Positions 11,866-22,480 of a stretch of 64,000 nucleotides of DNA are shown here, one piece after another (the first letter of the stretch is position 1; every line of letters begins with the position of its first letter). The position numbers and the translations under genes were made by a program. The notes below the pieces were generated by a model. The model ran no database searches. It was given only the letters and a program-made list of their open reading frames with translations, and was not told where the DNA came from. This DNA is from Nicotiana tabacum (taxonomy: Eukaryota; Streptophyta; Magnoliopsida; Solanales; Solanaceae). The stretch spans positions 7,736,722 to 7,800,721 of the forward strand of contig NC_134095.1 of NCBI RefSeq assembly GCF_000715075.1, given 5' to 3'.

Positions 11866-12360
11866 GATATCCTATAAGCATGATATCTATTACTGATTCA
11901 GAATGTAGCAAAATAGTAACAGTTTTAAATGAGCGATTTAGGGATCCTATAGGCATGCTTTCTAAACCGTATTAATAAAATGAGTAGGTTGTATAAGACT
12001 GATTCAGAACAGTACGAGTCAAATTGATTTTAAACTAGACTGGTTTCAGATCCTATAGGCATGATCTCTATTATTGCTGATTTTTTAATCCCTATAGACA
12101 TTGATATCTAGTTGAACGTGAAACAAAGCAGGCAGGATTTACTTGAAATTCCTATATGCATGATTTCTCTGAGAAATAATGATTTTTAACCTTATGAACA
12201 TGATGTTTGATTATAGCCGTTTAGATCCTATAGGCATGGTGTCTAAGTGTGGTAATAAAACATGCAGAATTTAAAACAGGTCCTGTAGGCATGTTATCTA
12301 GATGTAGAATTAAAACATGCAGAATTTAAAGAAATAGATCCTATAGGCATGTTCTCTACC
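11866..12360. repeat. Nine dispersed copies of a CCTATAGGCATG motif in the Ogre LTR
   Basis: Variants of GATCCTATAGGCATGNTNTCTA begin near 11868, 11943, 12048, 12090, 12149, 12190, 12225, 12279 and 12336. Spacing is irregular at 35-103 bp with AT-rich spacers. The core CCTATAGG is self-complementary. The spacing is too loose for a simple tandem repeat, which suggests a degenerated satellite-like array or a series of binding sites. Confidence 0.75.
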
Positions 12361-13977
12361 CTTCTAATAGCTAAACATGTATAATTACCCATCCTTTTTC
12401 ACTAACCAGCCCCCAATATTTGTTACAAATTATTACAGATCAAATACTGAATTACATCAGAATAGTGTAAAACAAGAAGTTACAACCATAGGAAGCCTGA
12501 TTCTTGACTTCCTCTCTGAGTTATGGAATAAACCATCTCAAGCACCACTTGTTTCAAAGCCTTTCTTAGACCTGGGTGTGTCAAAGTTCCCTAAGGACCT
12601 CAAAGGACCCCGGGCAGTGCTTACACCCAGGTTTGCATAACCAGATAGAGGTGAGTGCGGTGTGGAAGGGCCAGCCCTTATATTTCCAAGTTTAGAAGGA
12701 GCTCATGGGTCCCAAGGCAAGGCTTACACAAGAGGGGCAGAACCTAAGTTCTAAGAGTATAGTGGAAGTGCAGAAACAGAGATTTATTATAAGATTGGAT
12801 TGAGAGTAGTAAGGGGTAGGGCTGATTTGAAAATAGTAGTAGTAAAACTTAAATTACACAGAATCAGTAATTGCACAAAGGGGGTCAAGGGTTTCGGGAT
12901 ACATTGCATGAAGCATATGACCCCAGGAAGGGTCAGGTTTGGACATGCACAACAATAAATGATGTTGGCACGCCTACAAACCAGTCAAAGAACACAAACA
13001 CAAAGAGGGAATTTGGGGTTTGGGATTCATACACATAGGAGAGCATTAATTAAAAGGGTCAGGGGAACACATTTCACATGCTAGTAATATAACTTGATTG
13101 CAGAAACATAAGCAAAGTAAACAAGAATAAGAGAGGTTGGGACAATTAAAGAAACATATTGTTATTGATGCTTGAAGATTAACTAGGACATACCAGTAAG
13201 AAGCAAAGTGCAGAAAGAAAAAGTGAGCAAATTTTCACAGCCTAGCCTTGGCTTTCAGCCGGCTAGGCAAAGCAGTAGCACAAGGAGTAGTAGAGAAAAG
13301 AGAGAGAGAGTTTTGAGTGAAGTGTGTGTTCTGAACTCAAATGGTTCGTTCGTTGTTTAAAAGAAAAGAAAGTGGGTATTTATAATTTTGAAAACAGGTG
13401 AAGAATAAGGTAATAAGTAAAGCCTTAACACAAATATAGAAACAATCACAAGTCAGAATCAATTACACAAGTGATTCCCTTTAATTAAGGAATCATTGAT
13501 TAACGAGTAGTGACAGGTTCAAATAAGGAAATAAATCAGTTTGATTAGTTCCATATAAGGGATAGTAAAAACATGCAGTGAACAATCAAGTCTGAGTACA
13601 AAAATATGCTTATTTTTGGAAAGGATTCAGCAAGGTAAAATATCACAGTAAAGGGAAAGGAATCAATTAATTTTAAACAGGCGAGTGAAATCAGGGCTCA
13701 TATAAGAAAAGCTTTTGAAATCAGTCACAAAATCAAGGTAAATCAAGGAAGAAACACGCTTCTGTACTTCAGTATATAAATAGAGTGAACAGAAATATCA
13801 GACATGCGAGGCCAAGCATATTGGCAAAAGAAACAACATACAATAGTAGCAGAAATAACCATAGAATTTGGTAGTGAACAAAGTTAGATAGTCAGGGCTC
13901 ACACGTATAGCCAAAGTGAAGAAAAGAGTCAAAATAAGTACAGGTCTCACAGTAACAAGTGAGGAAACCTTTTGAGA

Positions 13978-14262
13978 AATCAGGGTTTCAACAATGGTCG
14001 AGTTTAAAAGATGGTAAAACTCAGAATCAGATAAATCACATAAAGAAAAAGAGAGTCTGAAACAAGGAACCTTAAATCGAGTCAAGCATTCAAACAAACA
14101 ATCACAGACCCAAAGACCTAGGGTTTTCAACAATAATCGAGTTTAAAAGATGGTAAAACAAATAAGTCAAACAAGAACGAGGAACTTAATCGAACCAGTA
14201 CACAAAACAAACAGTTTCAAAGCTCGAAGGAGACCAAAAGAATTAGGGTTTTCAACATGCTG
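13978..14262. repeat. Imperfect tandem repeats in the Ogre LTR
   Basis: The block AGGGTTTTCAACAATNNTCGAGTTTAAAAGATGGTAAAAC occurs near 13982 and 14121, and its first part recurs near 14247. The period is roughly 125-140 bp. Confidence 0.65.
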
Positions 14263-15516
14263 ACTCAGATAGAGGAACGACATGAGCAAAGCATGGCAGA
14301 ATCACAAACAACATTAAAAATTGGAGAAGAGACCTTTTGAAAAACTTAAAGGAAAATCTTAACGAAAAGTCGTTTTGAAAGGAAAGTTGAAGAACTTTCG
14401 AGAAAAACACTTAAAAAATTCATAGCAAGTACAGATCTAAAGTAGGTCTGAAAGAAAATCAAAGGATCTTAAAGATTAGAGTTTCGAAAAACCCAAAAGA
14501 GGTAAGAAAGGCCTTGAAAGTTTCCGATCTAACCAGGAAAGTCAAAGATCTGCCTTGAAAGGCCATGGATGGCCGGAGAAAAGCCATGAACAGCAGTCGA
14601 GCAAGGACTGGACCAGATTCCTTCGAGGACTGGCCATGAAACCACAGAAACAAATACCCAGGAGCCATAGGATGCCATTATACATCTCCAATTGCCATGG
14701 GAGGCCATGGATTAGGCAGGGTTTAGGGCGGATTAGGGTGGGGATAGATGGCGGCGGATAGGATTCATAAGGTTTCAGAGAGAGTTGATAGAGAAGAGGG
14801 ATTTAGAGACGGGTGTTGGTGAGAAATGAAGTAGGGTAAGGGGTCGTTTGGGGTTAAAAAGGTAAGGGGTAATGGGGGTCGTTGATCTAAATGATCAACG
14901 GTTGGGATTAAAGGGGTTAGGTGGGAATCCAGGTTAGGTCGTTTAAATGTGTTAGGGGTCGGGTTTTAAAAAAATTGGGCCGGGGGAAATTGGATCTGAT
15001 TTGGGGTTCAATTTAGGCTACAATTGAAATGCAATTGGGCTATTATTTAAATAGCCAATTTTTTCCTTTTAAAATTATAAAAAACAGTAAATTAATTTCT
15101 GGAAACAAATTAAAAGTCTTAAAATGAATTATAATATATAATTAACCATTTAAAAATACTGGACTTAATTTTTATGAATATAAACGCAATTAAATCTTAA
15201 AAGAGGCTAATATTGTGATCATATGCAATTTAGCTTTGAAAATACTAAATAAGTTTGTAAAAATATGCGAAAAATTACCTTAGCTATATTTTAGCCTAAA
15301 TATGAAAGTCCAATAAATGAATTACCAAAGGTAATAATTTTGGAAATAATTATTGGGTTTTTATGGACAAAATAGGGGAATAAATTGATTTAAAACCCTT
15401 TAAAAAATTAAGGAAGAATATTAAAACATTTGGACATACTTATATATGCATACATATTCTATTTTGAAGGTATTTTGCATATTGAAAAATATATAGGAAA
15501 AAATTGGGTATCAACA

Positions 15517-15809
15517 AGGACCTCCGAATCTGATTCCGGGCATACGCCCAGATCTCATATTTTACTATGGACCTACCGGGACCGTCAAAATACGAGTCTG
15601 GGTCCGTTTACTCAAAAAAATTGACCAAAGTCAACTAAAATTAACTTTTTAGGCAAAAAATTACTATTTTATCAATTTTCCACATAAAACCTTTTCAGAA
15701 ACATACCCGGACTGCGTACGCAAATCGAGAAGGAATAAAAATGTGGTTTTGAAGGCCTGGAACACGAAATTGAACTCTAAAACGTAAGATGACCTTTTGG
15801 GTCATCATA
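15517..15809 (-). repeat. 5' LTR of element A, outer part
   Basis: The sequence continues the LTR interrupted at 4492: CTCCGAATCTGATTCCGGGC and on to GACCTTTTGGGTCATCATA. On the minus strand the LTR therefore begins TATGATGACCCAAAAGG, where an original TGTGATGACCC start is likely. The outermost two bases are uncertain by about 2 bp. Confidence 0.8.
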
Positions 15810-16879
15810 TTTATGAACTTATTTGAGTGTTCATATTTAGTCTTATAGACTTAAAATATATATATTTGGATGCATCGTTTCATGTGTGATGTCTAAAAGT
15901 TGCACCTTTAGGTATCTGACTTTCAAATAAAATAGGGCCTTTGTATGTATTTTAAACGCTATGAAGAGGACATCTCCTTTTCACTCAGGCGTAAAATAGA
16001 ATCGATTGATCCTAGTAGAGTCTTATTCTGAGGGAGTATTAATCCCGGTAGGATTTATGGGAGTAGTGATCCCGGTAAGACATTGAGTCTGAGGGAATAT
16101 TGATCCCAAATAAATATATATATCTTAGTAGATTTGTCCTGAAGAGACATTCTGATTGAATTTGAATTCGAATTGGAGTATTTGAACATACTTCCAAATA
16201 AAGGGGGGCACATGTCTGAAATAATACTTGAGATTTTCGTTAATATATACGGGATAATATATCCAAGTCATAATACAATCAGCTATTAAGAAAGGCTTAT
16301 ATATTTACTTGAATGGTCATTGTTGGACCGAATATAAATCACATATTTGTTCAAAGTGAACTTTATTCTGGTGGCATATTTGCGTATATTTATCTTGACT
16401 TGGATATAAAATACTCATTTTTTATCGTGAGATTCTTCACTCTGACATGGAGTTCTCGATCCTTTTTGTGTACGTGTAGTATATGTATTTTAGAAGAATT
16501 GATTCAATATTGTTTGAAGTGTTTATACTTGATATGATCAAGATAACTAACTGAGTTGAGATAATGGTAAATAATGTCGGAATACTCTTGGGAATTCTAT
16601 ATCCCAAGGCAGTCGACTGTTTGTATCACTTATTATAATGTCAGGATTGACTAATCTTCAAGTGTAAGTAATTCTCCTAGTGTTCGAGTTTTGATATACG
16701 AGAATTGAAACACTGGAATCATAATTGGATAGTCCCCAGTTTAATAGTCCCCGGCAGGATAGCTAGTGATGGACTTTCAGATGGTCCAGTTGGTACCAGA
16801 GCTCTTTTATCAAATACTCTGGCCGGAAACTATAGAGGTTCCAAAATATTGTTGAGGATCATGCCATATCTTGAATTGA

Positions 16880-17650
16880 GCTATTCGTACCGGCTTTGAG
16901 GAGTTTTCAATTTAAAGCTTCATTACTAGAGTAATTTTCACTGCTCTCTTTATACATTTTTCGCATCATATATTCTGTTTGTCTGGGTCCTTGTGGTGTT
17001 TTAGCTTTGGGAACCTTGAATATTCTCAAATATAATTCTCCTTCACCAAAGAAGTACATAATGAGACGCACTCAGAGTTGTCGAAATGCATGCTTGCCTT
17101 TGGATAAAATCTCATTCTGCAAGTAGTCAATGAATTTATTATGCCAATTCCAAATTAAATTAGTCAAGCTTACCTTATTTTCATTCCAATTGATGATAGA
17201 TCAGGGATCGCCCAAATAAGGAATGACTCAATCCCGAGGATTGTTTGATCTGCAAACGATATTTCTCAATAAAACCTCATAGTTGTTTCCGCAATCACAC
17301 CAGTAGATCCAATACTAGAAATCTGGCTCGATTTTCTCGAGATGTATAATTTTTTTGGATTTGATCACGAGTTAAGAATCAATCGTTAAATTAATATTTT
17401 TGCTCTGAGTCCCCATTAATTCAAGCCTTGTAACATATGTGTTACACTTGATTTCATTGTTAGTAATAATACAACTTTTATGAATTGTCTAACTACTTCC
17501 CCCATAGCTGCATTAAGCATTGTCTCTAACCTGAAACTTTTAATACTTGTGGACCTAATTATGTAGAAGGTCCATATCCGATAATTATCCTAGAAGCAAC
17601 ATGTACTTCTTTTTCAGCTTCAGATAATATGTTCGAGCTAAGATTAACCA
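16880..17650 (-). pseudogene. Integrase N-terminus and archaeal-like RNase H relics of element C
   Basis: Read on the minus strand, the region near 17500 gives MGEVVRQFIK, matching the GEVIRQSIK block of the second RNase H in element E of this window. Nearer 17200-16900 it gives FIDYLQNEILSKG, then GPRQTEYMMRKMY and SSNEAL, the block that precedes the His-Cys zinc region of Tat integrases. Frames change several times and stops are frequent. Identification rests on motif order rather than on any ORF. Confidence 0.6.
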
Positions 17651-17654
17651 TGAA

Positions 17655-18050
17655 ACCTACTAAACTTGTGATTTATAGTTGTGCATGGCTGATAAATAAC
17701 ATCATATTCACTAAGTTCGACTACACATTTAGCTATCCTTCCTGACAGTTTGTATTTATGCAAAATATTGCATAATAAAAATATAGTGACTATGAAAATT
17801 GGATGACATTGAAAATAAATCCTTAGATTTATGGCAACTGCTATTAATGCTAACTTCTCAAAACGTAGCTATGTAGTTTTCATGTCTAAAATTATTTTAT
17901 AATAGATAGGAGATTGTATACCTTTATCTGCTTGAATTAAGATTTCATTTACCGAGACATACATCAACCATCTTTCTCCTCAAAATTTTGAAAGTAACGA
18001 TGGGTTGATGTTAGCCAGCGAGTCCAGATGATTTAACTTTTCGGACTAAA
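17655..18050 (-). pseudogene. RNase H relic of element C
   Basis: From about 17964 the minus strand reads MYVSVNEIL, GIQSPIYY, FEKLALIAVAINLRIYFQCH, LSGRIAKCVVELSEYDV. These align block for block with the RNase H and tether of element E (LVYLAVSEVAV, MQSLIYYISK, LALALVVASRKLRPYFQCH, KLAKWAIELSEHDITY). One stop interrupts it. The RNase H would remove template RNA. Confidence 0.72.
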
Positions 18051-19177
18051 CCATTTCGAAGTTTTGTAACTTTATCTTTTATTATTTGACTCGAGTTTCT
18101 TCTTTTACTTGACCGGATTATACCTCAGGTCAATATTAAGCATATAAACTATTACCTGCGGTGGTATACCTGTTATATTAGTATGAGGGCAAGTAAAGCA
18201 ATTTGTGTTAGCACATAAAAATTTAATCAACTTACCTTTAATTTCAGTGTCGAGTCTCGACCAACGTAAACCTTTCTATTTGGGAAGTCAATGATAGTTT
18301 CTAGTTCTTCAGCATTTGACCTCGTGGCTTCTGAATCTTTTGGTTCATGACTATTTCCAAAAATATTTGTCTAATTGTCCATGGCTATTAATGAACCTTC
18401 TTCCTCGTAGTCTTTAATTATTCATCCTACACCTATTTTTTTCTTTTTCAGTTGTCAGGTGCAATATCTTTGTAAGTAATCCCGTGGGTGTTTTACCCAT
18501 GCTTTTTCTAACCTTCATTCTTCTCCTGTGGGATTTTTCAATTTAGCAAGGTGATTCCTTAGTTGTTCGGGAAGGTTTGGATCTTTTTCAGTCCGTGAAA
18601 AAAATTTTGTATCTCTTTGCTCGCACCTATTTTTTTAGATTTGTGCATTTAGATTCAGATCACTCAAGAACCTCCTCTATTTAGTCTTCGAACCTATTTT
18701 TGATTTTCAATTGAACCTCTATGACTTCCTCTATTTTGAAGCCCGGTGCTGTAACGGTTATGCATATCACTCTCAAGGGATAGTTGGGAATTTCCGGAGG
18801 AGTTCTATCCGCTCGTTATGTTCCTTGATCTATTTCTGTAAAGTTAGAACTAAATTTTGCAAATTAAAATTACATGGTGTATCTGAATCTCCTGTTCCGA
18901 AACTGTTTCGTACAGATCCGTTATAATCAGTTCTGGTACTAATAGTTGCGGTACCAATATACCGATGTACATTCTCTAGTTTTCTCTGTTTGTTGCTTAC
19001 CTACCATTATCATGGCTATTCTTACATTTTTATTTTGCATGATAAAATCATCTTCAACTTGGTTGTCCTCAACTGTATTGGTTGGCAAATTTCGGTCACA
19101 ACGAAGGTTTAAACTGGAAACAAGCGAATATTAAAAAAAATATTATTATCTTTGGATGAATAGCAAATTTGCTTGAG

Positions 19178-19195
19178 TTCCCGGTAATAGAACCA
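19178..19195 (-). promoter_or_regulatory. Primer binding site of element C (tRNA-Asp type, decayed)
   Basis: The minus strand TGGTTCTATTACCGGGAA lies two bases inside the LTR end. The complement of the tRNA-Asp 3' end is TGGCGCCGTTGCCGGGGA. Most differences are C-to-T or G-to-A, as expected from deaminated methylcytosine. This supports the orientation. Confidence 0.6.
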
Positions 19196-19198
19196 AAC

Positions 19199-20080
19199 TG
19201 TTTAACCCAAAAAATGATTTTCAAGATCAAAGTAATAAATTTTATATGACGGGCCCCAAGCAACAGATTCAATCCGAAAGATATAATTTTTCGTCAATAC
19301 AACGTGATAGAGAAGTGAAAAATAAATTCAATGACCGATAATATAATAAAAATAAAGCAGAGAAAAAATAATTCTTATTGAATGATCCTTGATAGGATGA
19401 TGAGTCGAACAGAGCTTGAAGGGCCGAACTATGGCTAACTTGGAAGCAATATGCTATGAATTACAATGTATAGAATTATAGAGAAGAAAATTAGATTCCC
19501 CTAATGGTGATAAAAGTGTGTTTATTTATAGGGTTAAATCTAAGTAACCATTATCCTTGAATTATAGGTCCATTATGAGCATTTACTCAATCCATCCATT
19601 ACTTTTGAAAGACTTGTAGCTGCTGTGTAAATGCTTGAATTCCGTAACTGAAGAGTTAATTCTATAACTGATGAGTTAATTCCGTTGATGAGTCAAACCC
19701 GTACGTATTGAGTTAATCCCGTACCTATTGAGTCAATCTCATAATTGATTGACGTGTTCTGACTGTTACAACCATTTATTGCATTTATTGTACATTACAT
19801 AACTGATTTGTAGTTAATGACATAATGATGGTAAATCCCATGTAATTCGGGATTAATTATTTCTTTCCTCATTTGTAGTTATGAGTTATTCTCCCGTAAC
19901 TGATCCGGAGCTATTTATGATGATCAATTCCGAGACTAACATGCATGATACGAGTATGCTCGGTTCCGAGGGCGTTTCACATGTCATCTTTACATGTAAT
20001 TCTTCACTCTTCTCATAACTTTGCTGACATGTGTCGTCATTTAATAGATCCACGTAGCGAGTCTATTTTTCACTAATACA
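19199..20080 (-). repeat. 5' LTR of element C
   Basis: It begins TGTTTAACCC on the plus strand and ends CACTAATACA, giving TGTATTAGTG...GGGTTAAACA on the minus strand with the usual TG...CA ends. It contains short subrepeats of about 20 bp near 19640-19740 (GAGTTAATTCCGT-like). The partner LTR is not in the window. Confidence 0.62.
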
Positions 20081-21636
20081 TAAATACTATTTCCAGAGTT
20101 AAACCGTCTTTTCGTTTATTATGAGCTTTTCAAAAGTTTTTTTAAATATTTTAAAGTTTTAACTATATTAACTTAGTATTTTGCATATAATTTTCAAATA
20201 TATAAACCTTTTAAAAAAGAAACCTTATGGATTTATGTTTTATTTTACACCCGTGCGCTCGTAATCCAAATCGCTTTACATAAATTTGGAAAGAGAGAGT
20301 TCTAAAAATATTTAGTATTAATTAAACCAACGCAAGAAAAGGAATTAGAAAAATAAAAACAAAATTCGATATTTGCGGGTTAATGGCTAATGTGAATATA
20401 CACTAATTTGGATGGAGCGTGAGGAGGGGAGCATAGAAGTGGTTGTGTACATCAAAAAGCCAAAGATACTTGCATTTAAAGGCTTAAAAAAACTTATGAT
20501 ATTTATGAATTAGAGTAATGTTTTGAATAGGAACACCAATATTCCCTCTCCGTGTCCAAATATTCCTCAGTATTGGACTTACCTTCTCATCTTGTCTATT
20601 GTCGAGCCCTTCTTCTCTTGGCCACTGTCCCAAGAAAATTAAAAAAATGGGGAAGAGTATTTCCGAGACAGAGCCAACCATATTCCTCGGCGTCAACCCA
20701 CGTGACTTGTGGCCGTGACTCTGTCCTCTACTACCTTACACCCAGTTGACATATCCCCTCTTCTTTTTCTAATTACCACCAAAATCTTGTACTTAATTAA
20801 TTCTTTTTTTTTTCTCGAAAAAATTAAGACCATGATTTAGTAGGCGTTTGGACATAAGATAAGTGACTTTCGACAAAAATTAATATTTGAACATAAATTG
20901 AAAAAGGGTCTTTGGAATTTAAGATTGTGTTTAGATACACATTTCACTTATAAAAATATTACACAAAATAATATTTTGAAGATGAGTTTCGGAAAATAGC
21001 TGATACCCTCTCACTAACCGTGTTTTTGACATAACATTTGCTTTTTTGGACATTAACAGAAAGCTTTCGAAGAAATGTATGGATGAAAATGTTTTGTACA
21101 AACGAAGAGGTGTTTGGATTTTTGCCATTTTATAAGCTTTTTTGTTGAAAGAATATTTCAAAAAGTACATCGCAGTATTTTCAGCCTAAAAGTATTCTGA
21201 AAATTTTCTAAAACATCTATTTGAAACTTTTTAGCCAAACAAGTCTCTTTTGGAAATGCCTTTAATTATTTCAAACATTTCCACGTCCACACGCCTAAGA
21301 ATTCAAATTCATTTGACCAATCAAATTTAAGCTTCAACGATATTATTTCTCCATCAGACTAACTTTTTATATAGCTTAATGTTTTTATTTCACCACAAAT
21401 GATATATTTATTTGTCATATAAATATGTTAAATATGTAGGGCTCGCTCTTGACTACGCCCTTTCATTTCCTTCTATACTAGATCAGCAAATTGGAGGAAG
21501 AAAAGAAAAAGGTTGAAAATCTTGCATGACCAAAATGTGAATTAAATTTCAAAATTTTGAAAAATTAAGTAACAAACTAGAGAAAGAAAAGAAAAGTCTG
21601 AAGATCTTGAATATGACCAAGGTGAAATTCATTCAC
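20081..21636. other. Intergenic, AT-rich, no gene seen
   Basis: Only short frames without motifs occur (for example minus 20484-20696). A CCACGTGAC G-box-like hexamer lies near 20698, but no gene follows. The segment 20840-21245 starts with GGCGTTTGGACATAAG and ends with a TTTAGCCAAACAAG-like stretch, resembling termini of Solanaceae MITEs, but the ends do not pair well. Confidence 0.5.
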
Positions 21637-21650
21637 ATATTTAAAAGTTA

Positions 21651-21850
21651 TTACCAACAAGAGTTGTGGTGGAATGGTAAATACTTCTTCATCCTTAACC
21701 GGAAGTCTCGAGTTTGAGCCTCTAGGTATGGAATCGCCTTTGTTAGGGAGCGATTTACCCCCAATGTGGGACTTCCCGATGCAAATTCGGATTGGTCGGG
21801 CTCCAATGTGAGTATCGAATACCCGATACCGAGTAAGAAATCAAAAAATA
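21651..21850 (+). mobile_element. SolS-like SINE with perfect 14-bp target duplication
   Basis: The element starts TTACCAACAAGAGTTGTGG and ends in an A-rich tail (AAATCAAAAAATA). It is flanked by identical ATATTTAAAAGTTA at 21637-21650 and 21851-21864. Near the 5' end, TGGTGGAATGG resembles a Pol III A box and GAGTTTGAGCCTC a B box, as in tRNA-derived SINEs. The body (GGGAGCGATTTACCCCCAAT, ATGTGGGACTT) matches what I remember of a common poly(A)-tailed Solanaceae SINE. It would be mobilised by LINE enzymes. The perfect duplication suggests relatively recent insertion. Confidence 0.85.
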
Positions 21851-22141
21851 ATATTTAAAAGTTAAATCACAATATATGGATCGTGCATATATTGTGTTGG
21901 GTAGTGGGATTAGGAGTATTAGAAAAGAGTTAATTTATTAAATTGGAATTTTAAAGGCAGGGTCAGCGCCTGATGCGCTCTAGATTCTTTGGGAAATGAG
22001 AATTTTCAACCTTATTCTATAAATCTTATCTTTGCCAATTAATATTCTTCATTTGATCGAACTCTTTTCTATCTGTCTCTTTCTCTCGCGATCGTGTGTG
22101 TTGGATTACGGATTGGAATATTAACACTATAACCACTAATA

Positions 22142-22465
22142 TGCTTTTATAAAAATTAAAATATGGTGAATGTCTACTCTTCCTGCATGATCTTTCTCTC
22201 AAATGGTTAATGACATATTCAATGACATATTTTCTATGTTCAATGACATATTCCATGACATATTTTCTATGTTCAATGACATATTCCATGACATATTTTC
22301 TTCACTTTTCATGCCTATATAAAGGTTTTGTAATAAATAAGAAAATACGCACAATTTAAGAAGAAAATCTCTTCCTTTCTCTCTATCTCTATTTCTTGTT
22401 CATGTTTTACTAAATTGTCTTTATTTCTTGTTCATGTTTTACTAAATAGCTTTTATTTCATAACA
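22142..22465 (+). repeat. Left LTR of element D
   Basis: It starts TGCTTTTATAAAAATTAAAA (right copy TGTTATGATAAAAATCAAAA) and ends CATAACA. It holds repeated units of CATATTTTCTATGTTCAATGA followed by CATATTCCATGA. The left copy has one more 40-bp unit and a further partial copy than the right, explaining most of the length difference. A TATATAAAGG box lies near 22315. The minus frame at 22026-22289 is only a translation of this repeat. Confidence 0.9.
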
Positions 22466-22480
22466 CGTTATCAGCACGAG
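22466..22480 (+). promoter_or_regulatory. Primer binding site region of element D
   Basis: CGTTATCAGCACGAG immediately follows the LTR end. It shares the TATCAG core with the initiator-Met site but is otherwise divergent, so the primer tRNA is uncertain. Confidence 0.5.

Larger units (their letters stand above)
4493..15516 (-). mobile_element. Element B: Ogre-like (Tat-group) Ty3/gypsy element, internally deleted
   Basis: Minus-strand order is a long 5' LTR (10873-15516), a tRNA-Arg primer site, leader, extra ORF1, gag, protease with a linker, then directly the last ~360 bp of the 3' LTR. The LTR ends are TGTTGATACCC and GCGCGACA. An ORF upstream of gag, a very long LTR and an Arg primer are the hallmarks of Ogre elements (established knowledge). 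RT, both RNase H domains, integrase and the 5' part of the 3' LTR are missing. Candidate target duplications are GGGAT (4488-4492) and AGGAC (15517-15521), matching 3 of 5 with the differences being transitions. It sits inside the LTR of element A. Confidence 0.87.
10873..15516 (-). repeat. 5' LTR of element B (about 4.6 kb)
   Basis: It is bounded by TGTCGCACCCC at the left and GGGTATCAACA at the right, i.e. TGTTGATACCC...GTGCGACA on the minus strand. Ogre LTRs are among the longest known in plants. No coding region is seen. It carries two sets of internal repeats (11866-12360 and 13978-14262). Short frames at 12377, 13798 and 14459 look random. Confidence 0.87.
1..15809 (-). mobile_element. 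Element A: Tekay-like Ty3/gypsy retrotransposon, left end outside window, interrupted by element B
   Basis: Reading right to left it shows a 5' LTR (split into 3306-4492 and 15517-15809), a primer binding site, gag, protease, then RT and the start of RNase H, running off the left edge. The domain order protease-RT-RNase H is that of Ty3/gypsy. The RT closely resembles that of element F in this window, which carries a chromodomain, so I place it in the Tekay (Del) chromoviruses by inference. Every reading frame is broken by stops or frameshifts. Its 5' LTR was later entered by Ogre-like element B, and its right end abuts Tat element C, into which A probably inserted. The target duplication cannot be checked because the left end is missing. 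Confidence 0.88.
15810..20080 (-). mobile_element. Element C: ancient Tat-lineage Ty3/gypsy remnant
   Basis: No long ORF survives, but the minus strand still reads as Tat-group pol in the right order: RNase H (about 18050-17655), the second archaeal-like RNase H (17650-17400) and the integrase N-terminus (17200-16890). An LTR with a primer site lies to the right at 19199-20080, so transcription runs right to left. Its 3' part is not in the window; element A probably inserted into it, placing the rest beyond the left edge. Sequence 18060-19177 is presumably decayed gag, protease and RT with no motif I can defend. 15810-16880 is likewise unreadable apart from short GATCCCGGTA-like repeats near 16000-16100. 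Confidence 0.68.

Noticed and set aside
12377..12640. 87-codon plus ORF in the Ogre LTR
   Set aside because: No motif, AT-rich, and located in non-coding LTR.
20484..20749. Overlapping small ORFs with a nearby CACGTG
   Set aside because: The frames on both strands lack motifs, and a single G-box hexamer is expected by chance.
22026..22289. Minus ORF with repeated EYVIEHRKYV
   Set aside because: Translation of the tandem units in the left LTR of element D.
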